Shown here piece by piece: positions 1 to 8,271 of a stretch of DNA of 64,000 nucleotides (positions within the stretch are counted from its first letter, which is position 1; the number at the start of each line of letters is the position of its first letter). Made by a program: the position numbers and the translations under genes. Under the pieces are notes generated by a model. The model was given only the letters and a program-made list of their open reading frames with translations. It did no database searches and was not told the DNA's origin. Origin of the DNA: Arthrobacter frigidicola (GTDB lineage Bacteria; Actinomycetota; Actinomycetes; Actinomycetales; Micrococcaceae); contig QZVU01000005.1 in the NCBI GenBank assembly GCA_003602285.1, positions 1-64,000 on the forward strand. The letters are read 5' to 3'.

Positions 1-63
1 GCGACCCTGGTCGGCCACCCGCCCTCAGAGTACAAGCACCTGCTGAGGCGAACAGCCAAGTAG
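1..63 (+). CDS. C-terminal tail of a truncated CDS
   Basis: An open frame runs from base 1 to a TAG stop at 61-63 and gives about 20 residues ending LLRRTAK. The rest of the gene lies left of the window. The tail is too short to assign to a family. It is convergent with the HD-domain gene on the other strand, which fits an ordinary gene end. Confidence 0.35.
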   Translation, partial: ATLVGHPPSEYKHLLRRTAK

Positions 64-74
64 GACCAGTCGCC

Positions 75-92
75 GCGGGGAAGAATCCCCGC
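75..92. terminator. Small GC hairpin between convergent gene ends
   Basis: A perfect 7-bp stem (GCGGGGA / TCCCCGC) with an AGAA loop lies between the stop at 63 and the convergent stop at 118. No T-run follows on the plus strand. It may only be a weak bidirectional terminator. Confidence 0.3.
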
Positions 93-117
93 CTAAAAAC
101 GTTGCCGGTGCACTCGA

Positions 118-729
118 TTAGGCGTTTGGGCCTTGGTCCAGCGGATGATTTGCCAGCTTCGCGGCGACGCCGTCGTGCACGAGCCGGTGAGCCGCTGTGG
201 CGGGCTTCCGCGAGGCCTGGTCCGTCACGCCCGCGGTGAATTCCTCCGCGAGAGTGAGGCGGGGATATGCGGAGAGGACCTCCTGCACGAAGTCGTGTGC
301 AAGGACGTCCGCTCGGGAGCCACTGATGTCCAGGCCCGTTGCGACCTCCAGCAGGTATCCCTCCACATCCATCGCGGGATCCACCGACGGCCAGTTGTGC
401 CGCACGATCACCTCGAGTGCGCGCTGTCTTCGCTCGGGCGGCCAGCCGGCGCCAGCGGTGAGGGCGACCGCCACCTGCCCGCCGGCTTCCTCGTAAGAGA
501 GCGCTACGTTGTCAAAAGCGGGGACGATCCCGATGTCGTGCAGCATTGCGGAGGTGTACAGCAGCTCATGATCTACGTCCTGCCGTTCCTCGAGCAGGGC
601 GAATGCCTCTGCCCACAGCCAGGATCGGATCACGTGGTTGAGGAGCGCGGGAGAATGATACGAAGCTGCCAGTTCGAGAGCGGCCCGGGCTGCCTGGGTG
701 CTTGGAGCGGTGAAGTCGTGCAGACGCAT
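118..729 (-). CDS. HD-domain metal-dependent phosphohydrolase-like protein
   Basis: 203 aa. An N-terminal helix carries NHVIRSW (His32), followed by the HD signature at His64-Asp65 in the context MLHDIG and a further HNWP around residue 111. This pattern is typical of small HD-domain proteins of the cyanamide-hydratase-like group. The substrate cannot be read from sequence. It lies 63 bp downstream of the tetR gene on the same strand, so the two are probably cotranscribed and both face away from the quinone oxidoreductase. No strong ribosome binding site precedes the ATG at 729. A catalytic hydrolase role is inferred from the family; the pathway is unknown. Confidence 0.75.
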   Translation of the reverse strand: MRLHDFTAPSTQAARAALELAASYHSPALLNHVIRSWLWAEAFALLEERQDVDHELLYTSAMLHDIGIVPAFDNVALSYEEAGGQVAVALTAGAGWPPERRQRALEVIVRHNWPSVDPAMDVEGYLLEVATGLDISGSRADVLAHDFVQEVLSAYPRLTLAEEFTAGVTDQASRKPATAAHRLVHDGVAAKLANHPLDQGPNA

Positions 730-792
730 AGAGACATCGTCGCAGACGAACGCAAGCGACTCGGGAAAGTCGAAATGGCTCCGGGATCCGGA

Positions 793-1467
793 TCAGTCCG
801 TGCCCAGCGCCGCTTCCAGTCCGTCAAGGATCACTTCGAGGCCGTACTCGAATTCCTCGGTGTAGTCGTAGCCGGGCTTCAAGACGTGTGTGTTCACGAA
901 TTCCGCGAGGTTCGGATACTCATTGGCGGGGAAGGGCTCGAACATGTGCTGCGCCATGGCATCCATTTCAGCATCGGTGTCGAACGGCATATTCATCCGG
1001 GTGAGGGCGAAGCCGTAGATGTAGCCATCCAGCAACGAGTAGGCGTGCGCCACCATGGCGATGTCGAAGCCGGCGGAGCGAAGCTTGCCGATCACCGCAT
1101 CGTGGTGCCGCAGGTTCGCCGGCCCGGGCCGCAGGCGGGACTCCATCAACCCGATTGCCCATCGGTGGCGTCCAAGAGCATCACGAAGTGAGAGGGCCCG
1201 TTCCCGCATTGCGGGTTTCCAGCCGGCACCACCGAGGGGGAGTGCGATCTCGCTGAAGACGACGTCGATCATCGCATCGATGAGGTCCTCCCTGTTTGCC
1301 ACATGCCGGTAGAGAGCCATCGGCGCGACATTCAGCGCCTTCGCAACATGGCGCATCGTCAGCCCTTCCAGCCCCGCTCCGTCGGCGTGCTGAACGGCGG
1401 CCTGCACGACCCGTTCCCTGGTCAAGGGTGTTCGGGTGCCCTCGGTATTGCTCGTCGCCACCGGCAT
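793..1467 (-). CDS. TetR-family transcriptional regulator
   Basis: 224 aa. The N-terminal HTH covers roughly residues 15-60, with recognition-helix text VAPMALYRHVANREDL, followed by a helical ligand domain of the tetracycline-repressor type (TetR_C). The start at 1467 has a good ribosome binding site (AGGAAGGA, 7 nt away). The intergenic region to the divergent oxidoreductase contains two matching dyads at 1521-1531 and 1542-1552, which are the expected operators. It probably represses itself, the downstream HD gene and the divergent oxidoreductase. The inducer is unknown. Confidence 0.85.
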   Translation of the reverse strand: MPVATSNTEGTRTPLTRERVVQAAVQHADGAGLEGLTMRHVAKALNVAPMALYRHVANREDLIDAMIDVVFSEIALPLGGAGWKPAMRERALSLRDALGRHRWAIGLMESRLRPGPANLRHHDAVIGKLRSAGFDIAMVAHAYSLLDGYIYGFALTRMNMPFDTDAEMDAMAQHMFEPFPANEYPNLAEFVNTHVLKPGYDYTEEFEYGLEVILDGLEAALGTD

Positions 1468-1485
1468 TGACGTTCCTTCCTCGAT

Positions 1486-1508
1486 CAGCAGTTGTTTCCC
1501 AACTGCTG
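1486..1508. promoter_or_regulatory. 9-bp perfect inverted repeat in the tetR leader
   Basis: CAGCAGTTG and CAACTGCTG form a perfect 9-bp dyad with a 5-nt loop, 19 bp upstream of the tetR start. It could be an RNA hairpin in the 5' UTR or another operator. It differs in sequence from the paired GTAC dyads next to it. Confidence 0.5.
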
Positions 1509-1520
1509 CACCCTAGTTGT

Positions 1521-1552
1521 GTACTTAGTACGCTATCAGATGTACGCTGTAC
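1521..1552. promoter_or_regulatory. Tandem TetR-type operators
   Basis: Two near-identical sites, TGTACTTAGTACGC and TGTACGCTGTACGC, each contain a GTAC-N3-GTAC dyad (1521-1531 and 1542-1552). Their centres are 21 bp apart, two helical turns. They sit between divergent tetR and the oxidoreductase transcription unit, so they are the likely binding sites of the adjacent TetR. Confidence 0.65.
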
Positions 1553-1597
1553 GCACGATGCGGAGCCGCCCGCGTTCTGACAGGGAAAGGATCAGCC

Positions 1598-1741
1598 ATG
1601 ACGTCTCCGAACGGCATATTCTCCGAGGCTCCAGGAGGGCTGCCGCCGGCCCCGCTCAAGCTGGACCTGCCCACGGTCGGAGTCCGCACTCCATCCCCTG
1701 CCCAGCCAGCACACGCGCGGTTCGCTCCGGTCCCCGCATGA
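1598..1741 (+). CDS. Candidate 47-aa proline-rich small ORF coupled to the oxidoreductase
   Basis: The ATG at 1598 follows a purine-rich AGGGAAAGGA and opens a 47-codon frame. It ends at TGA 1739-1741, so its stop overlaps the oxidoreductase start as ATGA. The product begins MTSPNGIFSEAPGG and has about 11 prolines. The oxidoreductase itself has no ribosome binding site in front of its ATG, so this ORF may act as a leader that delivers ribosomes to it. I recognise no domain. It could be a chance frame. Confidence 0.4.
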   Translation: MTSPNGIFSEAPGGLPPAPLKLDLPTVGVRTPSPAQPAHARFAPVPA

Positions 1742-2724
1742 AGGCGATCACCAGCCGCGCCTATGGCGCACCAGACACTATCCGCGTCGAAGAGATTCCC
1801 ACACCCGTCCCGGGAGAGGACGAGGTCTTGATCCGCACCTTTGCCACCGTCGTTTCCGGCGCCGAGTGCACCGCCCGGGCCGGCCGGGACCCCTTCGCCC
1901 GGCTCTATTTCGGGCTGGTGCGGCCGCGTTTTCCGGTCCTGGGAACCGGATTCGCCGGCGAAGTGCGGGCCGTCGGAAGTGCGGTGATTAAGTTCAGTAT
2001 CGGCGACCGGGTGATGGGATCGGTGGGACCGCGTCTCGGGGCTCATGCCGAGTACGTCACCGTGTCCGAAGACGGCGTCATCGCCTTGATGCCCGGAAGC
2101 CTGGTGCCCCCGGATGCCGTGGCAGTCCTTGACGGCGCCCTCACTGCGCTGCCGTTCCTCCGGGACGCCGCCGGGCTGAAGGCCGGACAGTCCATTCTGA
2201 TCAACGGTGCCTCCGGCGCGGTGGGTACGGCGGCAGTCCAGCTCGCCAAGCATTCCGGAGCAGCTGTCACGGCGGTCTGCAGCACCGCGAACCTTGACCT
2301 CGTGAAATCCCTGGGCGCCGACCACGTCATCGACTACACGGTGGAGGATTTCACTCAGACCCCCCGGACATACGATGTCGTCTTCGACGCGGTGGGCAAG
2401 AGCTCCTACACCCGCAGCCGGCGGCTCCTGAAGCCCGGCGGCGTCTACCTGACCACAGTGCCCTCCTTGCCCATTCTGGCGTGGGCCCTGGTGACCCGGA
2501 TCGTTGGCAGGACCAGGGCAGGTATCGCGTTCACGGGGCTTCGGAAGGCCCCGGCCATGGCTTGGGACGTCGCCTTCCTAGGTGATCTGGCGGCGTCTGG
2601 ACACCTCGTCCCGGTGATTGACAGGATCTACGGTCTGGACGACGCCGCCTCCGCGCATGCCCGCGTCGAAACGGGACGCAAAACGGGAAGTGTCGTCATC
2701 GCCCTGCAAACCGCGGGGGAGTAG
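1738..2724 (+). CDS. Quinone oxidoreductase-like NAD(P)-dependent alcohol dehydrogenase (MDR family)
   Basis: 328 aa from the ATG at 1738 (MKAITSRAYG). A GroES-like N-terminal half is followed by a Rossmann fold with the nucleotide-binding motif NGASGAVGTAAVQLAK near residues 155-170. The catalytic zinc ligands of classical alcohol dehydrogenases are absent, which points to the zinc-independent NADPH:quinone oxidoreductase type. The frame is open further upstream to 1492, but the family starts at the MKA methionine. The gene is divergent from tetR, with paired operators between, and is probably induced by the TetR ligand. The physiological substrate is unknown. Confidence 0.85.
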   Translation: MKAITSRAYGAPDTIRVEEIPTPVPGEDEVLIRTFATVVSGAECTARAGRDPFARLYFGLVRPRFPVLGTGFAGEVRAVGSAVIKFSIGDRVMGSVGPRLGAHAEYVTVSEDGVIALMPGSLVPPDAVAVLDGALTALPFLRDAAGLKAGQSILINGASGAVGTAAVQLAKHSGAAVTAVCSTANLDLVKSLGADHVIDYTVEDFTQTPRTYDVVFDAVGKSSYTRSRRLLKPGGVYLTTVPSLPILAWALVTRIVGRTRAGIAFTGLRKAPAMAWDVAFLGDLAASGHLVPVIDRIYGLDDAASAHARVETGRKTGSVVIALQTAGE

Positions 2725-2799
2725 GCCGCCTCAGCGGAGGCAGTGGTGATCCCAGCAGCACCGCGCGCCGGTGCGACGAAGCCTGCCTAGCCGTCATCC

Positions 2800-3069
2800 C
2801 TAAAAGCCGTCCTCCGGATCCTCGAACTTCCGGCTGGGGAGCTTGGTGCTCAGATACATCGAGAGCGCCCACTGGGCCATTCCCCCAACCAGAAGGACGG
2901 TGACAAACGCCGGCTTCCCTCCTTCCGCCCAAAGGATCAGTCCGATCGTCACCCATACGAAGGCGCCATACCGTGACCCGTGCCGGGCGGATCGGATCTG
3001 GTTCTTACGAGTCTCCGCGGACCTCGATTCATCCTCGGCCATGGGGACTAGCCCCCACGCCTGGAGCAT
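2800..3069 (-). CDS. Small membrane protein with two transmembrane segments
   Basis: 89 aa if started at 3069, where AGGAG lies 5 nt before the ATG; an alternative Met (MAEDESRS) lies at 3042. A charged N-terminal part (ESRSAETRKNQIRS) is followed by two hydrophobic helices, roughly residues 38-50 and 56-72, and an acidic tail. I recognise no named family. It is the first of three small minus-strand membrane protein genes before the FAD oxidoreductase. Confidence 0.65.
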   Translation of the reverse strand: MLQAWGLVPMAEDESRSAETRKNQIRSARHGSRYGAFVWVTIGLILWAEGGKPAFVTVLLVGGMAQWALSMYLSTKLPSRKFEDPEDGF

Positions 3070-3096
3070 GCACTCCTGGGGCGACCCGCCAGCCGC

Positions 3097-3426
3097 CTAG
3101 ACATTGCAGGTGTACGTTATGCCGTTCCGCTCGTGGACTCCGTCGCCAAGTTCGGCACAGGTTTGAATGACGCTCGTGATGCCGACGGTCAGGAGGGTAA
3201 TCCCGGCGACGGTAAGTGCGGCTCCGATGATGATCCCGGCAAGGGCAAAACCGTTTTTCATTCCCGCCTTCCTTGACTGGACAAAGGAGATAATGCTGAG
3301 GATCAACCCGATGACGCTTAATGGCCCCAGAATCGACAGGACGAATCCAGCGATACCCAGGGATCTGCCGGGATCGGTGCGCTCCTCTAGTCTCGATGAT
3401 GGCGACTGCTGGTAGCCCTGAGTCAT
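3097..3426 (-). CDS. DUF4190-like small membrane protein
   Basis: 109 aa with a good ribosome binding site (GGGGGAAT). A polar N-terminus is followed by two hydrophobic hairpin helices separated by SRKAGMKNGFALAG, the layout of DUF4190 proteins, and a short C-terminal extracellular-type tail with two cysteines (TCAEL and TCNV). The function of this family is unknown. It lies 27 bp upstream of the neighbouring small membrane protein on the same strand, which suggests cotranscription. Confidence 0.7.
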   Translation of the reverse strand: MTQGYQQSPSSRLEERTDPGRSLGIAGFVLSILGPLSVIGLILSIISFVQSRKAGMKNGFALAGIIIGAALTVAGITLLTVGITSVIQTCAELGDGVHERNGITYTCNV

Positions 3427-3495
3427 GCGAATTCCCCCATAAAGTGATCGTTTTTCTCTATTTGTTCCTCAGATATGTCCCGGTATTCATGGAAT

Positions 3496-3693
3496 TTACG
3501 GCGATCGATCCCCGGCCCGGCGCCGGCGTTCCGCCCGCCACCTGACAGCCCCTCCAGCGATGAACACGGCGCCGCCAAGGAGGAAGACAACCGCTCCCTG
3601 CGGAATTCCCGGCAGGGTCAGCCACCACAATCCAATGAGGACGAAGACAATCCCCAGAGCTGCCAGCCAGGAGCCGAACCTGTCGATTTTCAT
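3496..3693 (-). CDS. 65-aa membrane protein
   Basis: Two hydrophobic helices (about residues 8-27 and 32-49) are followed by a very basic tail (RWRAERRRRAGDR), so both ends are probably cytoplasmic. A strong ribosome binding site (GAGGAGGA) precedes the ATG at 3693, which supports a real gene despite its size. The family is unknown. Confidence 0.65.
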   Translation of the reverse strand: MKIDRFGSWLAALGIVFVLIGLWWLTLPGIPQGAVVFLLGGAVFIAGGAVRWRAERRRRAGDRSP

Positions 3694-3971
3694 ATCGTCC
3701 TCCTCATCGGGACAGAATGAAGCGGGAATGACGTCTGCTGCAGTTCCCTAATGCCTTACGTAAGTTTGGTGCGCATCACGGTACGCCCAGACACTAGTCG
3801 TGGAAAGAGGAAATTTGCCCCGATGGTTAATCGAGTGTTCTTTCCAGGGAAACAGGTACCGGGCGCGGAGTCATTGCGGGAGCTGAGCAACAAATCAGAC
3901 AGAGTTCTGGCGCAAATTTCGACGCCATGTTTGGACGGCGACGGAGTCTTGGCGCAACTGCCGGGCGGCCG
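3694..3971. other. Intergenic region with no convincing gene
   Basis: This 278-bp stretch between a small membrane gene and the end of the FAD oxidoreductase is less GC-rich than its surroundings. It contains a 14-bp imperfect direct repeat, GAGTTCTGGCGCAA (3902-3915) and GAGTCTTGGCGCAA (3944-3957), 42 bp apart. I see no supported gene or terminator. Confidence 0.4.
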
Positions 3972-6845
3972 TCACTCCTCGGGCGTTGCACCGTCCAGGA
4001 GCTGCGCAAGGTGAATGCCCTTCCGATCGCTGAGGTCGGCCAGCTGGGTCCGGCACGAGTAACCATCGGCGAGGATGACCGTTTCGGAGCCAGCGGAGCG
4101 TACGGCGGGGAGCAGCTGCTGCTCGGCCACCGCCACCGACACCTCGTAGTGGCCGCGCTCCACGCCGAAGTTGCCTGCAAGCCCGCAGCACCCGCCCAGC
4201 TCCACCACCTCGGCGCCCGCGCGTCGAAGCAGCTGCGCATCCGGACTCCATCCCATGACCGCGTGGTGGTGGCAGTGCGGCTGGGCGACGACGGATGAGC
4301 CCTCCATCGGGGGCGGCGTCCAGCCGGGGACTGTTGCCAGCAGCTCGGCCAGCGTATGGGTTGCCTTCGCGACGGCGCCGGCGGTGTCCTCGCCGAGGAG
4401 CTCAAGGGCATCGGAGCGCAGCACCCCGGTGCAGGAGGGTTCAAGCCCGACAATGGGAATGCCGGCGTCGGCGAAACGACCGAGTTCGGCAACGGTATCG
4501 CCCAGGATCCGCCGTGCCGCATCCAGTTGGCCGGTGGAGATCCAGGTGAGCCCGCAGCACAGCGCCTTGTCCGGAAGCCGCACCTCGAACCCAGCCTTCT
4601 CCAGGACCCGCACGGCCGCACGGCCGACCTCGGGGGTGAAGTAATTGGTGAAGGTATCGGCCCACAGCAGCACCGGGGGCCGCGGGGTGGCCGCTTGATC
4701 CTCGTGGGGTCCTCCCTCAGGCAGCCGAGCCCCGGAACCGGGAGCAGGTCCCGCCTGGGCGAGGAACCAGGAGGAGAAGGTCTGGGGTGCGAAGGTGGGT
4801 ATGGTGCGCCGGGAATCCACCCCGGCGAGGCGAAGCCCTGCCCGGTCGATCCCCGGCAGCCGGGTGAGGGCGTTGACCAGCCGGGGCGCGGTGGAGGCAA
4901 GGCGCGCCCACCGCGGCAGCCACCCCAGCGAGTAGTGCGAGGCGGGCCGGAGCCGTCCGCGGTAGCTCTGGTGAAGCATCTCGGCCTTGTAGGACGCCAT
5001 GTCGACACCGGTCGGACAGTCCGAGGCGCATCCCTTGCAGGAGAGACACAGGTCAAGGGCGTCGTGGACCTCAGGGGAGCGCCAGCCGGCGCCTCCCTTG
5101 TTGATCATTTCCTGGAGAACCCGCGCCCGGCCGCGGGTCGTGTCCTTTTCCTCCCGGGTGGCGAGGTAGGACGGGCACATGACGCCGGTGCTGTCGGTGT
5201 GCTCCGCACGGCATTTGCCCACCCCGGTGCAGCGGTGGACGGCCTGACTGAAGTCGCCGCCGTCGTGCAGATAGCGGAAGCCCAGGTGGGAGCGCAGCGG
5301 TTTTGCCTCGGCGATCCGGATGTCGGCGTCAAGCGGCCGGGGATCGACGATGACGCCCGGGTTGAGCAGGTTGTCCGGGTCGAGCAGCGCCTTTACCTTC
5401 CCGAAAAGCCCAATGGCGGCGGCGGAGTACATGAAGGGCAGCAGTTCGCTGCGGGCCCGCCCGTCACCGTGCTCGCCCGAGAGGGAGCCGCCGTAGCGGG
5501 CCACCAGTTCGGCGGCGGCGGTCATGAAACTGCGGAAGAGGGCGCTGCCTTCGGGTCGGTCGAACGGCACATCGAGGCGGATATGGACGCAGCCGTCCCC
5601 AAAGTGACCGTACGGAAAGCCCATGAGGTGATGTTCGAGGAGCAGGGCGTCGAAGTCCCGAAGATAGTCCCCGAGGCGCTCCGGTGGCACGGCAGCGTCC
5701 TCCCAGCCGGAATGGGCGGGCATGTTCGCAGGGGAGCGGCCCGCCAGGCCCGCCCCGTCCTCGCGGATCTTCCACAGCGCCGCCGCGTCGGTTGGATCCG
5801 TGATCACCCGGGCCGAGAGTGCCGCCGCCCGGCTGAGGCGACGGGCGCGGTCCGCGACCTCCAGGGGGTCTTCGCCGGCGACCTCGACGAAAAGCCAGGC
5901 GGCACCCGCGGGCAGTTCCGGGACTGCATGCTCGCCCTTACGGCCGCGGACGACGTCGACGATGCGCGAGTCCAGCCCCTCGCAGGCGGTGGGGCGGAAG
6001 GCCATGACCTGTGCTACCGCATCCCCGGCGGAGCCGATGTCGGCGAAGCCCAGGACCACCAGAGTGCGGTGTGCCGGGTCTGCGACGAGGCGCACCCCCG
6101 CTTCGAGCACCACCGCCAGGGTGCCTTCGCTTCCGACCAGCGCGCGGCGCAGGTCGAACCGGTGCTCGGGGAGCAGATGCTCGAGCGCGTAGCCGGAGAC
6201 CTGGCGTCCGAACCGGCCGAGTTCGGTCCGGATGGTGCATAGTTCGTCTTGTACGAGGGTGCGGAGCGCATCGGTCTCCGGCGTTGAGGGTGTTCCGCCG
6301 GGGCCGAGTATCAGTCGGGTTCCGGACCCGGTGACGACGTCGAGGTGCGTCACGTTGTCCACGGTGCGCCCGTAGGCCAGGGTGCGCGAGCCGCACGCAT
6401 TGTTGCCGATCATCCCCCCGATGGTGCAGCGGTTGTGGGTCGAGGGGTCCGGTCCGAACCGCAGCCCCTGCGCCAGCGCCATGCGCTGCAGGGAGGCGTG
6501 CACGGCGCCGGGCTGCACCACGGCCGTGCGGGCTTCGGGATCGAGGCCCAGAACCTGGTTCATGTACCGGCTGAACTCGAGGACCACGCCGCTGCCCACG
6601 GCATTGCCGGCCACCGACGTCCCGGCCCCGCGGGAGGTCACCGGCACCCCGCGTTCACGGCACACCTCCAGGGTGGCGAGGACGTCGTCGGCGTCCCGAG
6701 GAAAGACGACGACGGACGGCCTCACCCGGTACAGGGAGCCGTCGCTCGAGTAGGCGGAGCGCGTGGTTTCATCGTCTCGAACGTCCGAGATGCCCCGGCC
6801 GCGCAGGGTGCCTGCCAGGGAGCTCGGGAAGGCCAGCACGGTCAT
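3972..6845 (-). CDS. FAD-binding and Fe-S cluster oxidoreductase (GlcD/GlcF-type fusion)
   Basis: 957 aa. The N-terminal part is a PCMH FAD domain (about residues 35-250, with SRGAGTSVAGNAVG) followed by a FAD-oxidase C-terminal domain. Next come two 4Fe-4S motifs (CTGVGKC...CPSY and CLSCKGCASDCPTG) and two cysteine-rich CCG segments (CCGLTW and CCGLAGNFG). This domain order matches membrane-associated D-lactate or glycolate dehydrogenases that fuse the GlcD and GlcF functions and pass electrons to the quinone pool. The exact 2-hydroxy acid is not decidable. The start at 6845 is set by TAGCAT lying 7 nt upstream, so the mRNA is probably leaderless. Confidence 0.85.
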   Translation of the reverse strand: MTVLAFPSSLAGTLRGRGISDVRDDETTRSAYSSDGSLYRVRPSVVVFPRDADDVLATLEVCRERGVPVTSRGAGTSVAGNAVGSGVVLEFSRYMNQVLGLDPEARTAVVQPGAVHASLQRMALAQGLRFGPDPSTHNRCTIGGMIGNNACGSRTLAYGRTVDNVTHLDVVTGSGTRLILGPGGTPSTPETDALRTLVQDELCTIRTELGRFGRQVSGYALEHLLPEHRFDLRRALVGSEGTLAVVLEAGVRLVADPAHRTLVVLGFADIGSAGDAVAQVMAFRPTACEGLDSRIVDVVRGRKGEHAVPELPAGAAWLFVEVAGEDPLEVADRARRLSRAAALSARVITDPTDAAALWKIREDGAGLAGRSPANMPAHSGWEDAAVPPERLGDYLRDFDALLLEHHLMGFPYGHFGDGCVHIRLDVPFDRPEGSALFRSFMTAAAELVARYGGSLSGEHGDGRARSELLPFMYSAAAIGLFGKVKALLDPDNLLNPGVIVDPRPLDADIRIAEAKPLRSHLGFRYLHDGGDFSQAVHRCTGVGKCRAEHTDSTGVMCPSYLATREEKDTTRGRARVLQEMINKGGAGWRSPEVHDALDLCLSCKGCASDCPTGVDMASYKAEMLHQSYRGRLRPASHYSLGWLPRWARLASTAPRLVNALTRLPGIDRAGLRLAGVDSRRTIPTFAPQTFSSWFLAQAGPAPGSGARLPEGGPHEDQAATPRPPVLLWADTFTNYFTPEVGRAAVRVLEKAGFEVRLPDKALCCGLTWISTGQLDAARRILGDTVAELGRFADAGIPIVGLEPSCTGVLRSDALELLGEDTAGAVAKATHTLAELLATVPGWTPPPMEGSSVVAQPHCHHHAVMGWSPDAQLLRRAGAEVVELGGCCGLAGNFGVERGHYEVSVAVAEQQLLPAVRSAGSETVILADGYSCRTQLADLSDRKGIHLAQLLDGATPEE

Positions 6846-7092
6846 GAACAGCATGCTATCTGTTGCGGCGCGCCGGCCCACCCCTCCCGCGAACGCCGTC
6901 GAGGGAGCAGCACTTCGCCAGCGCTACGAGGCGATGGAGGCCGCGACCGAGGCGGTGACGGGCCAGCCTTCGAGGAGCACGATCAAGAACGCCCTACAGA
7001 TCGATATCGACGGCAATCCGCCGGCGGGCCTGCTGCCATCTCACGCAGCGGCCCCCGGCGTCGACGACACCGGCGCCGCTGCAACTGCCTGA
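6844..7092 (+). CDS. Doubtful 82-aa ORF overlapping a divergent start
   Basis: A plus-strand frame from the ATG at 6844 ends at TGA 7090-7092, four bases before the desaturase stop. It has high GC at third positions and text such as RQRYEAMEAATEAVTG. Its ATG overlaps the divergent oxidoreductase start. It has no ribosome binding site and resembles no family I know. It may be a gene remnant or a chance frame. Confidence 0.2.
   Translation: MNSMLSVAARRPTPPANAVEGAALRQRYEAMEAATEAVTGQPSRSTIKNALQIDIDGNPPAGLLPSHAAAPGVDDTGAAATA
6853..6858 (-). promoter_or_regulatory. -10 element of a leaderless start (FAD oxidoreductase)
   Basis: TAGCAT on the minus strand lies 7 nt before the ATG at 6845. No ribosome binding site is present. 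Confidence 0.45.
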
Positions 7093-7096
7093 AGGC

Positions 7097-8254
7097 TCAG
7101 GCCGGAGAGGACTTCGGGCTTCGGGAGGTCTTCTTCGGGGGCAGGGCGAGCTTGAAGATCTTCGCCCAGGTGGACCCAACCTGCTTTGGAAGCGGACCGG
7201 TGGTGTAGGGCAGGCCGTAGCGGGCGCAAATCTCGCGCACCTTCACCGCCACCTCGGCGTACCGGTTGGACGGCAGGTCCGGGAAGCAGTGGTGCTCGAT
7301 CTGGTGGGAGAGGTTTCCGGTCATCAGGTGCATGAACTTCGAGCCGGAGATGTTCGCCGAGCCGATCATCTGGCGGACATACCAGTCGCCGCGGGTCTCG
7401 CCTTCAACCATCTCTTCGGTGAAGGTGTCGGTGCCGTCGGGGAAGTGGCCGCAGAAGATCACCGCATGGGCCCAGAAGTTGCGGATCGCGTTTGCGGCGA
7501 GGGTCCCGTAGAGTGCCCGGCGGCCGGAGCCGGTGGCCATGGCGAGCAGGGGAGTGGCGGCGTAATCTTTGGAGAACTGCTTGAGGGCTTTGACTCCGAC
7601 GGCCTTGAGGTCGCGGTTCATCGCCTCCTTGGACTTCAGACCCTCCTTATAGTCGGGGATCTCGAGGTCGTAGAGCGCGATGCCCCACTCGAACACCGGA
7701 GCCAGGACCGCGTTGTACAAGGGGTTGCCAAGGTTGAACGGGCGCCAGGGCTGGTCAGCATCCATCCGCAGCAGGTTGTACCCGATGTCCTTGTCCTTGC
7801 CGATGACGTTTGTCCACCGGTGGTGGAGGTCGTTGTGGGTGTGCTGCCAGGAGCGCGCCGGGGTGACGAAGTCCCATTCCCAGGTGGTGGAGTGGATGTC
7901 CGGGTCGCGCATCCAGTCCCACTGCCCGTGAAGCACGTTATGGCCGATCTCCATGTTCTCGAGGATCTTCGCCAGGCTCAACATGGCTGTCCCGGCAGCC
8001 CAGGCGGCCTTGTACCGACTGAACATCAGGGCACCGCGTCCGGTGAATTCGAGCGTGCGCTGAATCTTGATGATTCGCCGGATGTAGGCAGCGTCGGTTG
8101 TCCCGCGCTTTGCGAGGATTTCGTCCCGAACAGCATCCAGTTCACGGCCAAGCTCGGCGATTTGCTCATCGGAGAGGTGCTTGGCGGCATCGGGACGGAC
8201 CAGGGGATGGCCAGACGTCGCTAGGGCGCCCGGGCGGGTGAGCGTGGTGGTCAT
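7097..8254 (-). CDS. Membrane fatty acid desaturase (DesA3-like)
   Basis: 385 aa integral membrane diiron desaturase. The three histidine boxes are visible: HNVLHGQWDW, HNDLHHRW and HQIEHHCF. The hydrophobic stretches between them match the family. It introduces a double bond in acyl chains using electrons from a partner reductase. The gene immediately upstream on the same strand, 17 bp away, encodes a 2Fe-2S ferredoxin reductase. This is the known Rv3230c/DesA3 type of electron-transfer pair in actinobacteria. A strong ribosome binding site (AAGGAG) precedes the ATG. Oleate or palmitoleate formation is the likely role, by family. Confidence 0.9.
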   Translation of the reverse strand: MTTTLTRPGALATSGHPLVRPDAAKHLSDEQIAELGRELDAVRDEILAKRGTTDAAYIRRIIKIQRTLEFTGRGALMFSRYKAAWAAGTAMLSLAKILENMEIGHNVLHGQWDWMRDPDIHSTTWEWDFVTPARSWQHTHNDLHHRWTNVIGKDKDIGYNLLRMDADQPWRPFNLGNPLYNAVLAPVFEWGIALYDLEIPDYKEGLKSKEAMNRDLKAVGVKALKQFSKDYAATPLLAMATGSGRRALYGTLAANAIRNFWAHAVIFCGHFPDGTDTFTEEMVEGETRGDWYVRQMIGSANISGSKFMHLMTGNLSHQIEHHCFPDLPSNRYAEVAVKVREICARYGLPYTTGPLPKQVGSTWAKIFKLALPPKKTSRSPKSSPA

Positions 8255-8271
8255 GGGGCTCCTTCAGGGGG

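Noticed and set aside
3902-3957. 14-bp direct repeat 42 bp apart after the FAD oxidoreductase
   Set aside because: Only two imperfect copies and no link to any element.
4356-6242. A 628-codon plus-strand frame opposite the FAD/Fe-S oxidoreductase
   Set aside because: It is antisense to recognised FAD and Fe-S motifs and has no family text of its own.
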